From positions 65,949 through 106,803 of the forward strand of contig PBGO01000024.1 of assembly GCA_002719095.1 (NCBI GenBank): a DNA stretch of 40,855 nt. The letters run 5' to 3'. The position numbers and the translations under genes were made by a program. This document shows, one piece after another, positions 1 to 8,826 of this stretch. This DNA is from Fidelibacterota bacterium. Its GTDB lineage: Bacteria; Fidelibacterota; Marinisomatia; SCGC-AAA003-L08; D37C17. The notes under the pieces were generated by a model. It did no database searches, had not been told where the DNA came from, and saw only the letters and a program-made list of their open reading frames with translations. How positions within the stretch are numbered: the stretch's first letter is position 1; each line of letters opens with the position of its first letter.

Positions 1-42
1 AACTCTTTATGCTTTCAGGATTGTTCATAAATAATTAAGTTT

Positions 43-73
43 TTGGGTAGTTAAACTCAAAAAAAATATAAAT
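43..73 (+). promoter_or_regulatory. Possible promoter of the P5C dehydrogenase operon
   Basis: A TTGGGT box at 43-48 and a TATAAA box at 67-72 are separated by 18 bases, about 13 bases before the ATG at 86. This would give a very short leader. The region is so AT-rich that a match like this can arise by chance, and the upstream gene is not visible, so the operon could also begin outside the window. Confidence 0.25.
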
Positions 74-85
74 AAGGCATATCAA

Positions 86-1717
86 ATGAACGAAGTTACA
101 ATCAAAACTATTACAGCTGTGAATGAGCCCATTAAACCCTATGGACCTGGAAGTCCTGAAAAAGAAAGTATAAAAAAAGAAATTAATCGATTGAAATCTA
201 CTAAAATTGAAATTCCCATTATTATTGGAGGTCAGGAAATTAAAACAGGCAATACATCAAAATGTGTAATGCCACATGATCATAGTCATATACTAGCAAC
301 ATATCATAATGCATCAGAAGTTGAAATCAAGATGGCTATTGAAAGTTGTCTTGAAGCTCAAAATGATTGGGCAAATACATCTTTAGATAAACGATGTGAA
401 ATTTTCTATAAAATGGCTCAACTCCTTCAAAATAAATATAGAGATACTATTAATGCCTCTACAATGCTAGGGCAAAGTAAAAATATATTTCAAGCTGAAA
501 TAGATTCTGCTTGTGAACTTATCGACTTTTTTAAATTTAACTGTCAATACGCTCAAGAAATATATGCGAATCAGCCTTGTATCTCACCTAAAGGATTCAA
601 GAATCATTTAGAGTATAGACCTTTAGAGGGATTTGTTTTTGCTGTAACTCCATTTAACTTCACATCAATCGCAGCGAATCTTCCTTCAGCACCAGCGCTT
701 ATGGGTAATGTCTCAATATGGAAACCGGCATCAAGCTCTGTATACTCAGGATATTTTTTAATGCAGATGTTCAAAGAAGCAGGACTACCTGATGGCGTGA
801 TCAATTTCATTCCAGGAAAGGGATCAATCGTTGGACCAAATGTAATCAAAAACTCTAATCTTGCTGGAGTTCACTTTACTGGCTCAACCGCTGTTTTTCA
901 ATCAATGTGGAAAGAAATAGGAAATAATATAAATAACTACAAATCCTACCCAAGAATTGTGGGTGAGACTGGTGGAAAAGATTTTATACTTGCTCATGAA
1001 TCAATTGATCCCTCTGAACTCGTAACCGCGATGATCAGAGGTGCTTTTGAGTACCAAGGACAAAAGTGTTCTGCTGCATCAAGATGCTACATTCCAAAAA
1101 GTATATGGAAAAATACAAAAGAAATATTGCTAACTGAAATGTCAACCATTAAAATGGGTGATGTAGAAGATTTCACAAATTTCGTCAATGCAGTTATAGA
1201 TGAGTCAGCATTCGACAATATATCGTCATATATTGATTATGCTAAAAAATCTCCAGATGCTGAGATAATTCACGGCGGTTCTTATGATAAGACCAAAGGC
1301 TACTTCATTCAGCCAACAATAATTGTGACAAAAGATCCTAAATTTATGACAATGGTAGAAGAAATATTTGGACCAGTGCTTACTGTTTACATTTACGATG
1401 ATGATTGGAGAAGCATTTGCAAACTTGTCGATTCCACATCAGAGTATGCGTTAACTGGTGCGATAATGTCTAAAGACGAAAAAGCAATCGAAATAGGCAG
1501 TAAAATGCTTGTTAATTCTGCAGGAAACTTTTACATAAACGATAAGCCTACAGGAGCCGTTGTTGGGCAACAACCTTTTGGAGGCTCAAGAGCTTCAGGA
1601 ACTAATGATAAAGCGGGCTCATATTTAAATCTATTGAGATGGGTTTCTGTCAGGACTGTTAAAGAAACTCTTTTACCTCCAACAGATTATAGATACCCTT
1701 TTATGGAAGAAAAATAA
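86..1717 (+). CDS. pruA: L-glutamate gamma-semialdehyde (P5C) dehydrogenase
   Basis: This enzyme oxidises L-glutamate 5-semialdehyde (from proline or ornithine) to glutamate with NAD+ in the cytoplasm. The 543-residue protein has the length of the stand-alone eukaryotic/bacterial P5CDH (ALDH4A1-like) family. Visible aldehyde dehydrogenase signatures are VTPFNFTSIAANLP, the GETGGKDF segment with general-base Glu294, and YQGQKCSAASRCY with catalytic Cys328. A C-terminal GGSRASGTNDKAG segment, typical of this subfamily, is also present. There is no proline dehydrogenase domain fused to it. The last base of its stop codon is shared with the ATG of the arginine deiminase gene, so the two are translationally coupled. 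The context suggests that it works here on arginine/ornithine-derived P5C. Confidence 0.95.
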   Translation: MNEVTIKTITAVNEPIKPYGPGSPEKESIKKEINRLKSTKIEIPIIIGGQEIKTGNTSKCVMPHDHSHILATYHNASEVEIKMAIESCLEAQNDWANTSLDKRCEIFYKMAQLLQNKYRDTINASTMLGQSKNIFQAEIDSACELIDFFKFNCQYAQEIYANQPCISPKGFKNHLEYRPLEGFVFAVTPFNFTSIAANLPSAPALMGNVSIWKPASSSVYSGYFLMQMFKEAGLPDGVINFIPGKGSIVGPNVIKNSNLAGVHFTGSTAVFQSMWKEIGNNINNYKSYPRIVGETGGKDFILAHESIDPSELVTAMIRGAFEYQGQKCSAASRCYIPKSIWKNTKEILLTEMSTIKMGDVEDFTNFVNAVIDESAFDNISSYIDYAKKSPDAEIIHGGSYDKTKGYFIQPTIIVTKDPKFMTMVEEIFGPVLTVYIYDDDWRSICKLVDSTSEYALTGAIMSKDEKAIEIGSKMLVNSAGNFYINDKPTGAVVGQQPFGGSRASGTNDKAGSYLNLLRWVSVRTVKETLLPPTDYRYPFMEEK

Positions 1718-2826
1718 TGATAAAAACAATCACAAATGAATATGATTTTATCGACAGTGTTATCGTACACAGGCCTGATATCGAGCATTTAGAAATGACT
1801 CCAAAAAATCTTAATTCAGAAGACGATGAAAATTACTTACTCTTCGACGACATAATTGATTTAAGAATAGCTCAAAAAGAGCACGATTTATTCACCTCTG
1901 TCATTAAAAAGTTTACAGGCGAAGATAAGTGTTTCGAATTACTATCAATGCTTAAAGATGTGTCAGGAGATTTTGATTTGACCTCAAAACATCCACTTCC
2001 AAATATAATGTTCACCAGAGATTTAGGTGTAAGTATAGGTAACTCTGTAATAATTACTTGGGCATCCAATAGCGTAAGAAATCCTGAAAATATAATAGCA
2101 AAACAAATTATCAAAAATCATAAGGTATTTTCAAAAAGTATCATTTATGATTTTCATAAAAATCACCCTGGACTTGCATTTGAAGGAGGTGATGTAACAT
2201 TAATTAACGAAGAGGTTGTAGCAATCGGTATTAGTGAAAGAACATCAATACATTCAGTTGAAGCTATTGTTCCTTTTATGTATGAAAATGGAGTAAAATA
2301 CATCATGTGCTTTAATATGCCGAAAGAGCGAAGATTTATGCATTTAGATACTGTCTTAAGTATCATTAATACAAACGAAGCAATTGCATATCCCCCATTT
2401 TTTCAGAAAAATAATCCCCTAGAGCTTGATGTAAATATAATTAAAACCTCAGAAAAAGCTCCTACTTCACATATGAAGCTAAAAGCTAACCATGCCTTTG
2501 ATGATGTTGGCATTGATATGAAATTCATTAAATGCGGTGGTGATAATGGCAAAATGCAAGAACGTGAACAATGGACAGATGGAGCAAACGCTTTCTGTCT
2601 TGCTCCTGGAGTAATAGTTTTATATGATAGAAATCTAAATACTTTAAAAGAGCTCGAAAAGCATGGATATGAAATAATGTCTGCAAGAAAATTTTTGGAT
2701 TTGGATAATTTTGAGAGTGGACAAAAAACAGTTATAACTATTGAATCAGGCGAGCTCTCAAGAGGTAGAGGCGGGCCTAGATGCTTAACAATGCCTATTG
2801 GAAGAAAGAATGATTCAAAAAGATAA
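1717..2826 (+). CDS. arcA: Arginine deiminase family protein
   Basis: Arginine deiminase hydrolyses arginine to citrulline and ammonia in the cytoplasm. The 369-residue protein shows the family landmarks in order: FTRD with Asp102, the EGGD motif at 156-159, the MHLDTV motif with His209 and Asp211, and the nucleophilic Cys356 in RGRGGPRCLTMPI near the C-terminus. These match the Cys/His/Glu/Asp catalytic set of the guanidine-modifying superfamily. It is shorter than classical ArcA (about 410 residues), so it could be a divergent member with an altered product. It overlaps the upstream pruA stop by one base and the downstream carbamate kinase start by 17 bases, which supports an arginine-catabolic role. 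No ornithine carbamoyltransferase gene is in the window. Confidence 0.85.
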   Translation: MIKTITNEYDFIDSVIVHRPDIEHLEMTPKNLNSEDDENYLLFDDIIDLRIAQKEHDLFTSVIKKFTGEDKCFELLSMLKDVSGDFDLTSKHPLPNIMFTRDLGVSIGNSVIITWASNSVRNPENIIAKQIIKNHKVFSKSIIYDFHKNHPGLAFEGGDVTLINEEVVAIGISERTSIHSVEAIVPFMYENGVKYIMCFNMPKERRFMHLDTVLSIINTNEAIAYPPFFQKNNPLELDVNIIKTSEKAPTSHMKLKANHAFDDVGIDMKFIKCGGDNGKMQEREQWTDGANAFCLAPGVIVLYDRNLNTLKELEKHGYEIMSARKFLDLDNFESGQKTVITIESGELSRGRGGPRCLTMPIGRKNDSKR

Positions 2827-3766
2827 TAAAAAAGTAGTAATCGCTCTGGGTGGAAATGCTCTGATGCAGAAGTATGACTCAGGATCTGCCGAACAGCAAT
2901 TCAGGCAAACCAGAAAAAGTCTAGATCAGCTGTTTCATTTTATAGAAAAAGATTATAATATATGTATTACACACGGCAATGGACCTCAAGTTGGACTTGA
3001 ATTATTGAAAAATGAAGCTACGGCAGGTGAGATTCCTGCCCTACCTTTAGGAGTGCTGATAGCTCATACTCAAGGTGGTATTGGTTATATAATCCAACAG
3101 TCTTTACAAAATTTACTATCAAAAAAAGGGCTAGAAAAAGAAGTTGTTACCTTTGTATCTCAAGTTAAAGTTGACCCTAAAGACCCAAAGTTAAAAAATC
3201 CAACTAAATTTATAGGAAAGCACTTTACTAAAGATTTAGCATCGGAAATGATTAAAAAATTCGATTGGCAAATGAAGGAGCAGGAAAAAGATTCATGGAG
3301 GAGAGTAGTGTCAAGCCCTACCCCACAATATCTTTTTAATGGTAATTCAATAAAACATTTGATGGAGTTTGGGACGATTGTAATTGCTGCTGGAGGTGGA
3401 GGGATACCAGCATATATTAAAGAAGATAAAGGTCTTCGACTCGTTGATGGAGTAATTGATAAAGATATGACATCTGCTCTTCTTGCAAGAATAGTAAAAT
3501 CAGAAGAATTTTTTATTATTACAGATGTTGATCATGTTTGCTTAAATTACGGCTCAAATGATGCAAAAGAAATTCATAAATGTACTTTAGGTGAATTGAA
3601 GAAGTGGTTAAAAGAAGGTCACTTCAAAGAAGGTACAATGAAGCCAAAAATCGAGGCTGCAATATACTTTTTAGAGCATCATGGAAAAAAGGTAATTATA
3701 ACGTCAATTGATAATATTGAAAATGCAATACAAAGAAAATCAGGAACAATAATTAAAAAGGCTTAA
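2810..3766 (+). CDS. arcC: Carbamate kinase
   Basis: This enzyme makes ATP from carbamoyl phosphate and ADP, releasing carbamate (ammonia plus CO2). The amino-acid-kinase-fold signatures VVIALGGNAL near the N-terminus, THGNGPQVGL, AAGGGGIPAY and FIITDVDHV are present, and the length (318 residues from this start) fits the family. I chose the ATG at 2810 because a GGAAGAAAG stretch precedes it; a TTG at 2798 in frame would add four residues. The start lies inside the end of arcA, so translation is coupled. Together with arcA it forms two of the three steps of the arginine deiminase pathway; the middle enzyme is not here. Confidence 0.93.
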   Translation: MIQKDNKKVVIALGGNALMQKYDSGSAEQQFRQTRKSLDQLFHFIEKDYNICITHGNGPQVGLELLKNEATAGEIPALPLGVLIAHTQGGIGYIIQQSLQNLLSKKGLEKEVVTFVSQVKVDPKDPKLKNPTKFIGKHFTKDLASEMIKKFDWQMKEQEKDSWRRVVSSPTPQYLFNGNSIKHLMEFGTIVIAAGGGGIPAYIKEDKGLRLVDGVIDKDMTSALLARIVKSEEFFIITDVDHVCLNYGSNDAKEIHKCTLGELKKWLKEGHFKEGTMKPKIEAAIYFLEHHGKKVIITSIDNIENAIQRKSGTIIKKA

Positions 3767-3769
3767 TTA

Positions 3770-4948
3770 ATGAAAATACACGAATATCAAGCAAAGAAGA
3801 TACTCAAGGAATTTAATGTACCTATTCAAGACGGTTATTTAATTGAAAATACTCTAAAAGCTATGGAAACAGTAAAGAAAGTACAAATCGATTTCGATTC
3901 TGAAGCTGTTGTCGTAAAAGCGCAAATACATGCTGGTGGAAGAGGCAAGGCTGGAGGAGTAAAATTTTGTACATCTGCAGATAAAGCAGAACAGGAAATC
4001 AAGCAGATGATGGGCAAGAAATTAGTCACTCATCAAACAGGACCTGATGGTAAGGAAGTAAAGAAAATTTTGATAACTGAGGCCCTTGATATTAAAAGTG
4101 AATTTTATGTTGCAATCACTTTAGATAGAGCAAAAGAAATGAATGTTATCATGGCTTCGCCAGAGGGAGGAATTGATATAGAAGAGGTTGCGGAAAAAAC
4201 ACCTGAAAAAATACATAAGATCTGGGTAGAACCTAATTACGGCTTGAGAAGTTTTCAAATTAAAAAGTTAATTAAAGGATTAGGTTTAAGTGATAATCAT
4301 GTAAAAAATGCAATTACTTTATTCAAGAATTTATATAAATGTTATGAGCAGACTGATTGTTCTTTGCTTGAAATAAATCCTCTAGTCATTACAAAAAATG
4401 ATAAAATCATAGCACTTGATGCAAAATTTAATTTTGATGGAAATGCATTATACAGGCATAGTGATATTTTAAACATGAGAGACATTGATGAAGAAGATGC
4501 TACGGAGGTTGAGGCTAGTAAGTATAATCTAAACTATATCAAGCTTGATGGAAATGTTGGGTGTATGGTCAATGGTGCAGGACTTGCTATGGCTACTATG
4601 GATATAATAAAATTATCTGGAGGAGATCCAGCAAATTTTTTAGATGTAGGTGGTGCAGCCAATATAGACACAATTAAAAATGGATTTAAAATCATACTAA
4701 GCGATAAGAATGTTAAAGCAATTCTAATAAATATTTTTGGAGGTATAGTAAGATGCGATAGGGTTGCAAATGGTGTTGTTCAAGCGGTTCAGGAAATGGA
4801 CCTTGACTTCCCTATTGTAGTTAGACTTGAAGGAACAAATGCAGATGCAGCAAAAAAAATATTAGATGAGTCTGATGTTTCCGTTACATCAGCCCACAGT
4901 ATGAAGGATGCTGCTAGTAAAGTAGTCGAGCTAGCGTTAAGGAGATGA
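3770..4948 (+). CDS. sucC: Succinyl-CoA synthetase, beta subunit (ADP-forming)
   Basis: This is the nucleotide-binding beta subunit of succinyl-CoA synthetase, which couples succinyl-CoA cleavage to ATP (or GTP) synthesis. The 392-residue protein begins MKIHEYQAKKILKEF and carries the ATP-grasp segment KAQIHAGGRGKAGGV, LLEINPLVIT, NGAGLAMATMD and NIFGGIVRCD, all diagnostic. It starts three bases after the arcC stop and ends in TGA, immediately preceded by GGAGATGAA that serves sucD. That TGA is a genuine terminator, which matters for the in-frame TGA argument at 34297. Its place after the arginine genes suggests co-expression of substrate-level phosphorylation enzymes. Confidence 0.97.
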   Translation: MKIHEYQAKKILKEFNVPIQDGYLIENTLKAMETVKKVQIDFDSEAVVVKAQIHAGGRGKAGGVKFCTSADKAEQEIKQMMGKKLVTHQTGPDGKEVKKILITEALDIKSEFYVAITLDRAKEMNVIMASPEGGIDIEEVAEKTPEKIHKIWVEPNYGLRSFQIKKLIKGLGLSDNHVKNAITLFKNLYKCYEQTDCSLLEINPLVITKNDKIIALDAKFNFDGNALYRHSDILNMRDIDEEDATEVEASKYNLNYIKLDGNVGCMVNGAGLAMATMDIIKLSGGDPANFLDVGGAANIDTIKNGFKIILSDKNVKAILINIFGGIVRCDRVANGVVQAVQEMDLDFPIVVRLEGTNADAAKKILDESDVSVTSAHSMKDAASKVVELALRR

Positions 4949-4949
4949 A

Positions 4950-5840
4950 ATGTCAATATTAATAAATAAAAGCACTAGAGTTATAGTTCAAGGTATAACA
5001 GGTTCTGAAGGAACTTTTCATTCTGAACAAATGATAAAATATGGAACGAATATCGTTGCGGGAGTAACACCTGGAAAGGGTGGTACTAAAGCAATCAATA
5101 ATTCAATTCCTGTTTTTGATTCTGTTGAGGAAGCTATAAAAAAAACCGGTGCAAATGCCTCAATAATATTTGTACCTCCAGCTTTTGCTGCAGAAGCTGT
5201 GATTGAATCTGCTTACTCTGGTATTGAAGTTGTTGTCTGTATATCCGAAGGAATACCTGTTAAAAATATGATTGAAGTTAAAGCTTTGTGTAAAAAAAAT
5301 AATACTCATCTTATTGGACCTAATTGCCCGGGCATTATAACAGTTGACGAATGCAAACTTGGAATAATGCCAGGATTTATTTGTAAAAAAGGAGATATTG
5401 GTGTAATATCAAAATCAGGGACTCTAACCTATGAAGCAATTGATCAGCTTGTTAAGAATGATTTAGGAGTAACAACTGCAATTGGAATTGGAGGAGATCC
5501 AATTATTGGTACGAGCATGAAAGATGCTATTGAATTATTTGAAAATGATATTGATACAAAAGGACTTGTAATGATAGGTGAAATTGGCGGACAAATGGAA
5601 ATTGAAGCAGCTAATTGGGCTAAAGACAACTGTAGTAAGCCAATTGTAGGATTCATTGCTGGGCAAACTGCGCCACCTGGGAGAAGAATGGGCCATGCGG
5701 GAGCCATAGTTTCTGGTGGCAATGAAACAGCTGAAGCAAAAATGAAAATTTTATCTGATTGTAACATTGATGTGAGTACGTCAGTTGCCGATATTGGAGA
5801 AATGATGAAAGTAAAAATGGAGAAAAAATATGCAAAATAA
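4950..5840 (+). CDS. sucD: Succinyl-CoA synthetase, alpha subunit
   Basis: This is the CoA-binding, phosphohistidine-bearing alpha subunit that pairs with sucC. The 296-residue protein has the CoA-binding Rossmann start VIVQGITGSEGTFH, the GPNCPGIITVDECKLGIMPG signature and the active-site GRRMGHAGAIVSGG with phospho-acceptor His249. GGAG at 4941-4944 lies five bases before the ATG, a good Shine-Dalgarno. Its 3' end overlaps the ndk start by 11 bases. Family and function are unambiguous. Confidence 0.97.
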   Translation: MSILINKSTRVIVQGITGSEGTFHSEQMIKYGTNIVAGVTPGKGGTKAINNSIPVFDSVEEAIKKTGANASIIFVPPAFAAEAVIESAYSGIEVVVCISEGIPVKNMIEVKALCKKNNTHLIGPNCPGIITVDECKLGIMPGFICKKGDIGVISKSGTLTYEAIDQLVKNDLGVTTAIGIGGDPIIGTSMKDAIELFENDIDTKGLVMIGEIGGQMEIEAANWAKDNCSKPIVGFIAGQTAPPGRRMGHAGAIVSGGNETAEAKMKILSDCNIDVSTSVADIGEMMKVKMEKKYAK

Positions 5841-6240
5841 AACGTTTGCAATTATTAAGCCTGATGCTGTCGAGAGTAATAATCTAGGTAAAATTATTGA
5901 TATAATAATAAAAAATGAATTTACTATTTTAAATGCACGACTAATTACTATGAGCGTTTCACAGGCTGAAGGATTCTATGCTATACATAAAGAAAGACCT
6001 TTCTTTCATGATTTAGTATCTTTTATGTGTTCAGGACCTTGTATGGTGCTTGAATTAGAAAAACCCAATGCTGTAAAAGAATGGAGAAGTCTTATTGGCT
6101 CAACAGATCCTAATGAAGCTGATGATGGAACAATAAGAAAAGACTTTGCTGAAAGTAAAGAGCGTAATTCAGTTCACGGTTCTGATTCCGATGAAAATGC
6201 ATCGATTGAAATAAACTATTTTTTTAAAAATGAAATTTAA
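5830..6240 (+). CDS. ndk: Nucleoside diphosphate kinase
   Basis: This enzyme transfers the gamma-phosphate between nucleoside di- and triphosphates through a phosphohistidine. The 136-residue protein begins with the family motif TFAIIKPDAV and carries the active-site NSVHGSDSDENA with His116. The length is normal (about 140). It overlaps sucD by 11 bases. The pairing is functionally sensible, because NDK equilibrates GTP made by GTP-forming succinyl-CoA synthetases with the ATP pool. The 3' end overlaps the next gene. Confidence 0.96.
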   Translation: MQNKTFAIIKPDAVESNNLGKIIDIIIKNEFTILNARLITMSVSQAEGFYAIHKERPFFHDLVSFMCSGPCMVLELEKPNAVKEWRSLIGSTDPNEADDGTIRKDFAESKERNSVHGSDSDENASIEINYFFKNEI

Positions 6241-7363
6241 TATGTATAAAATCTTATTTTTCTTTTTTTTCATACTTTTAAGATGTGACAGAAGTTACGA
6301 TTACGTTGTAACCAATGATTTAATTAGCGTGGAAACTAACCAAGTCATCGAACTAAAATCAATTTACTTTCAGAATAATATTGATAATATATCACACTTA
6401 GATTCATTGTCGTTTTCATGGACCTCAGATAAACTCCTCGAAAATAAATTCAATCTTAAACCTTTTGGCGATTTTGGTGAAAAGGCTTATCTAACACCTA
6501 TTAATGAAGGTTTTTTTGAAATAAATCTCATTGTAAAACATAGGTGGACGGGAAAGCAGCTTAATTATGAAAATTTTATTTTTGAGGTTACTTCATCAAA
6601 TGAAAATAAATATAATAATGTTGAAAACAACATATCTGAAAATAAAAGTATAAATGAAATAAAAGTAGATAAAAAAGCTAAAATATATGAACCCTCAAAA
6701 CCTGATGAAAAGATCCATGAAAATATTTTTTTCATACAATTTGGAGCATTTAAGAGTAAGCAAAAGGCATTACTTGAATTAAATAACATCGAAAAATATT
6801 TATCCAATCTTTTTATAATTGAGGAAGAATCTCTATTTAAAATTCGATCAGGTCCTTACGATACCTTTAGCCAGGCAAAGTCTATTTCTGAGTCTTTAAA
6901 TAAAGATTTGAGACATGAAAGTTGGATTATTCAAAATTTTATATTTGATAATTTAAAATTGGACTCTGAATCAAAAATAATTAATATTGAGGTTGAAAAT
7001 CTAATTAGCTATGAAGACGAAGTACAATCTAAACCTATTGAGGTTGAAAATCTAATTAGCTATGAAGACGAAGTACAATCTAAACCTATTGAGGTTGAAA
7101 ATCTAATTAGCTATGAAGATGAAATAGCAAAAACAGAAAAATCATACATTCAAATTGGTACTTGGAAAAATAAAAATAAAGCAATAGAATATTTTGATAC
7201 AATCAAATCTTTAGGTTTTGAACCATTCATTGAAGAAGTAATTGGACCAAATGACCAAGTATGGAATAAGGTTCTGATTGGTCCGTTTAATAAGGAGAAA
7301 GCTGATATTTTTCAAAAGGAGATTTCAAAAAATATCAATAGAAGAGTTAGAATAATTAAATAA
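6230..7363 (+). CDS. Envelope protein with two SPOR domains
   Basis: The protein has an N-terminal hydrophobic segment (ILFFFFFILLRC) that looks like a signal or lipoprotein peptide, although Arg just before the Cys is atypical for a lipobox. After a folded-looking region of about 100 residues and an Asn/Lys/Glu-rich linker come two SPOR-like domains: about residues 165-240 (start FFIQFGAF) and about 304-377 (start YIQIGTWKN, with GPFNKEKADIF). SPOR domains bind denuded peptidoglycan glycans, usually at the division site. Between them lie three copies of a 17-residue acidic repeat encoded by exact 51-bp DNA repeats. A second in-frame ATG at 6242 is equally possible as start; neither has a clear ribosome site. 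It is last in the pruA operon, overlapping ndk. Confidence 0.75.
   Translation: MKFNMYKILFFFFFILLRCDRSYDYVVTNDLISVETNQVIELKSIYFQNNIDNISHLDSLSFSWTSDKLLENKFNLKPFGDFGEKAYLTPINEGFFEINLIVKHRWTGKQLNYENFIFEVTSSNENKYNNVENNISENKSINEIKVDKKAKIYEPSKPDEKIHENIFFIQFGAFKSKQKALLELNNIEKYLSNLFIIEEESLFKIRSGPYDTFSQAKSISESLNKDLRHESWIIQNFIFDNLKLDSESKIINIEVENLISYEDEVQSKPIEVENLISYEDEVQSKPIEVENLISYEDEIAKTEKSYIQIGTWKNKNKAIEYFDTIKSLGFEPFIEEVIGPNDQVWNKVLIGPFNKEKADIFQKEISKNINRRVRIIK
6986..7126 (+). repeat. Three tandem copies of a 51-bp coding repeat
   Basis: Copies are at 6986-7036 and 7037-7087 (identical at every base) and 7088-7126 (partial, diverging after the first 33 bases or so). Each unit encodes IEVENLISYEDEVQSKP. 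It forms an acidic spacer between the two SPOR domains. Identity of synonymous positions implies very recent duplication or ongoing slippage or recombination. Confidence 0.95.
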
Positions 7364-7428
7364 ATTATTTTCTTTATGTTTTAATTATTTATAAATTAAG
7401 TCCTCAATTTTAATAATAAGGTGTTTTT

Positions 7429-7668
7429 ATGTCAAGAATATGTAAAATAACAGGTAAGAGACCCAGAGTTGCAAACAACGTTTCAAAAGCAAACAACAAA
7501 ACGAAAAGAAAGCAGTATCCTAATCTTCAAAATAAAAAAGTTTTCATACCTGAAACTGGTAAGTTTATTAAACTTAGAATATCAACAAAAGCGATTAAAA
7601 CTATTGATAAGTTTGGATTGACTCATTTTTTGAATAAAAACAACCTATCACTTAAAGACATACAATAA
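7429..7668 (+). CDS. rpmB: Large-subunit ribosomal protein bL28
   Basis: A 79-residue basic protein with the bL28 start ICKITGKRPRVANNVSKANN and the later RISTKAIKTIDKFGL. It belongs to the 50S subunit. An AAGGTG sequence about six bases before the ATG serves as ribosome site. It follows a 65-base AT-rich gap after the SPOR gene, which probably holds the promoter for the ribosomal/fatty-acid cluster, though I could not pin one down. It is two bases upstream of rpmF. Confidence 0.94.
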   Translation: MSRICKITGKRPRVANNVSKANNKTKRKQYPNLQNKKVFIPETGKFIKLRISTKAIKTIDKFGLTHFLNKNNLSLKDIQ

Positions 7669-7669
7669 A

Positions 7670-7855
7670 ATGGCTGTACCTAAACGTAAAATATCAAAAA
7701 CTAGAGGAAGAAAGAGAAGAACACATTGGAAGTTGAAAAATTCTAATTCAATTATTTTATGTTCGAAGACTGGTCAGCCTCATCTACGTCATAGAGCATA
7801 TTATGTTGATGGAGTTCTCCACTTTAAAGGTGAAGTTCTCCAGCAAAATAAATAA
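7670..7855 (+). CDS. rpmF: Large-subunit ribosomal protein bL32
   Basis: A 61-residue basic protein that begins with the bL32 hallmark MAVPKRKISKTRGRKRRTHW. It has only one Cys in the SKTGQPHLRHRAYY region, so it is the zinc-independent (C-minus) form rather than the four-Cys zinc-ribbon form. In many bacteria rpmF heads the plsX-fabH-fabD cluster; here plsX and fabH are missing and fabD follows after 68 bases. Confidence 0.95.
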   Translation: MAVPKRKISKTRGRKRRTHWKLKNSNSIILCSKTGQPHLRHRAYYVDGVLHFKGEVLQQNK

Positions 7856-7923
7856 TATCTTTGTAATTTAGATTTTCCAATTAATCTTTTCATCAACAAT
7901 GAAGAATTTTTCTTTTTTTAAAT

Positions 7924-8826
7924 ATGGATAAGCTATCATATATTTTTTCAGGACAAGGTTCCCAGTACGTTGGCATGGATGCGCTTTTTGAAAAGTTTCC
8001 TAATTTCTCAAAAGATTATTTTATTAAAGCCAATGATATTCTCGGTTATGATATCTATAACATAATAAAAAACGGACCTTCAGAAAAAATTAACAGCACG
8101 AGATATACCCAACCAGCAATATTTATTATAAGCTCAATTGCATTTGATATTTTAAAAAATGAATACGGATTACCTGATTTTTGTTCTGGTCACAGTTTAG
8201 GAGAAATATCAGCACTCTATGCTTGCAATGTATTAACATATGAAGATGCACTAATTCTTGTCAATAATCGAGCACGTGCAATGGAAATATGTTCAGAAAA
8301 AAATCCAGGTGGTATGATAGCTTTAATCAATCAGAGTGAAAGTAAAATTGAATCAGTTCTAAATATTTCCAACCTTGTAATTGCAAATTTCAACTCTGAC
8401 AAACAAACGATTTTGTCAGGATCAGATAAATCAATTAAAATTGCATTAGATTTTTGCATAAATAAGAAAATTAAAGCAATTAAACTTCCCGTTTCTGGCG
8501 CATTTCATTCAAAATTAATGGGTTCAGCATCTGATACTTTGCTAGAAACAATAAATCAACTAAATTTTGATGATGCAAATATACCATTATATCAAAACTA
8601 CGATGGATTACCTTATATGGATAAGATTTTAATCAAGAAAAATATAATAAAACAACTCACATCACCAGTTTTATGGAAAAATTGCGTTGATAACATGATT
8701 AAAGATGGAGCGTCTTCTTTTATTGAAGTCGGTCCAAAAAATGTGCTTTCATCAATAAATAAATCTATAAATAAAAATGTATCAACAGATTCATTTGAAA
8801 ATTTAATTAAAAATGAATCGATATAA
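7924..8826 (+). CDS. fabD: Malonyl-CoA:ACP transacylase
   Basis: This enzyme loads malonyl groups from malonyl-CoA onto acyl carrier protein for type II fatty acid synthesis. The 300-residue protein has the oxyanion-loop motif FSGQGSQYVGM at the N-terminus, the nucleophile elbow GHSLGEISALYA with Ser91, and the catalytic-His segment SGAFHSKLM. Length is standard. It begins the fab cluster after rpmF and overlaps fabG by 14 bases. Confidence 0.95.
   Translation: MDKLSYIFSGQGSQYVGMDALFEKFPNFSKDYFIKANDILGYDIYNIIKNGPSEKINSTRYTQPAIFIISSIAFDILKNEYGLPDFCSGHSLGEISALYACNVLTYEDALILVNNRARAMEICSEKNPGGMIALINQSESKIESVLNISNLVIANFNSDKQTILSGSDKSIKIALDFCINKKIKAIKLPVSGAFHSKLMGSASDTLLETINQLNFDDANIPLYQNYDGLPYMDKILIKKNIIKQLTSPVLWKNCVDNMIKDGASSFIEVGPKNVLSSINKSINKNVSTDSFENLIKNESI

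Noticed and set aside
5444-5851. Long antisense frame over sucD, and other antisense frames over fabF, aceE and the mutase gene
   Set aside because: They are shadows of strongly supported genes, with atypical composition and no motif or ribosome site.
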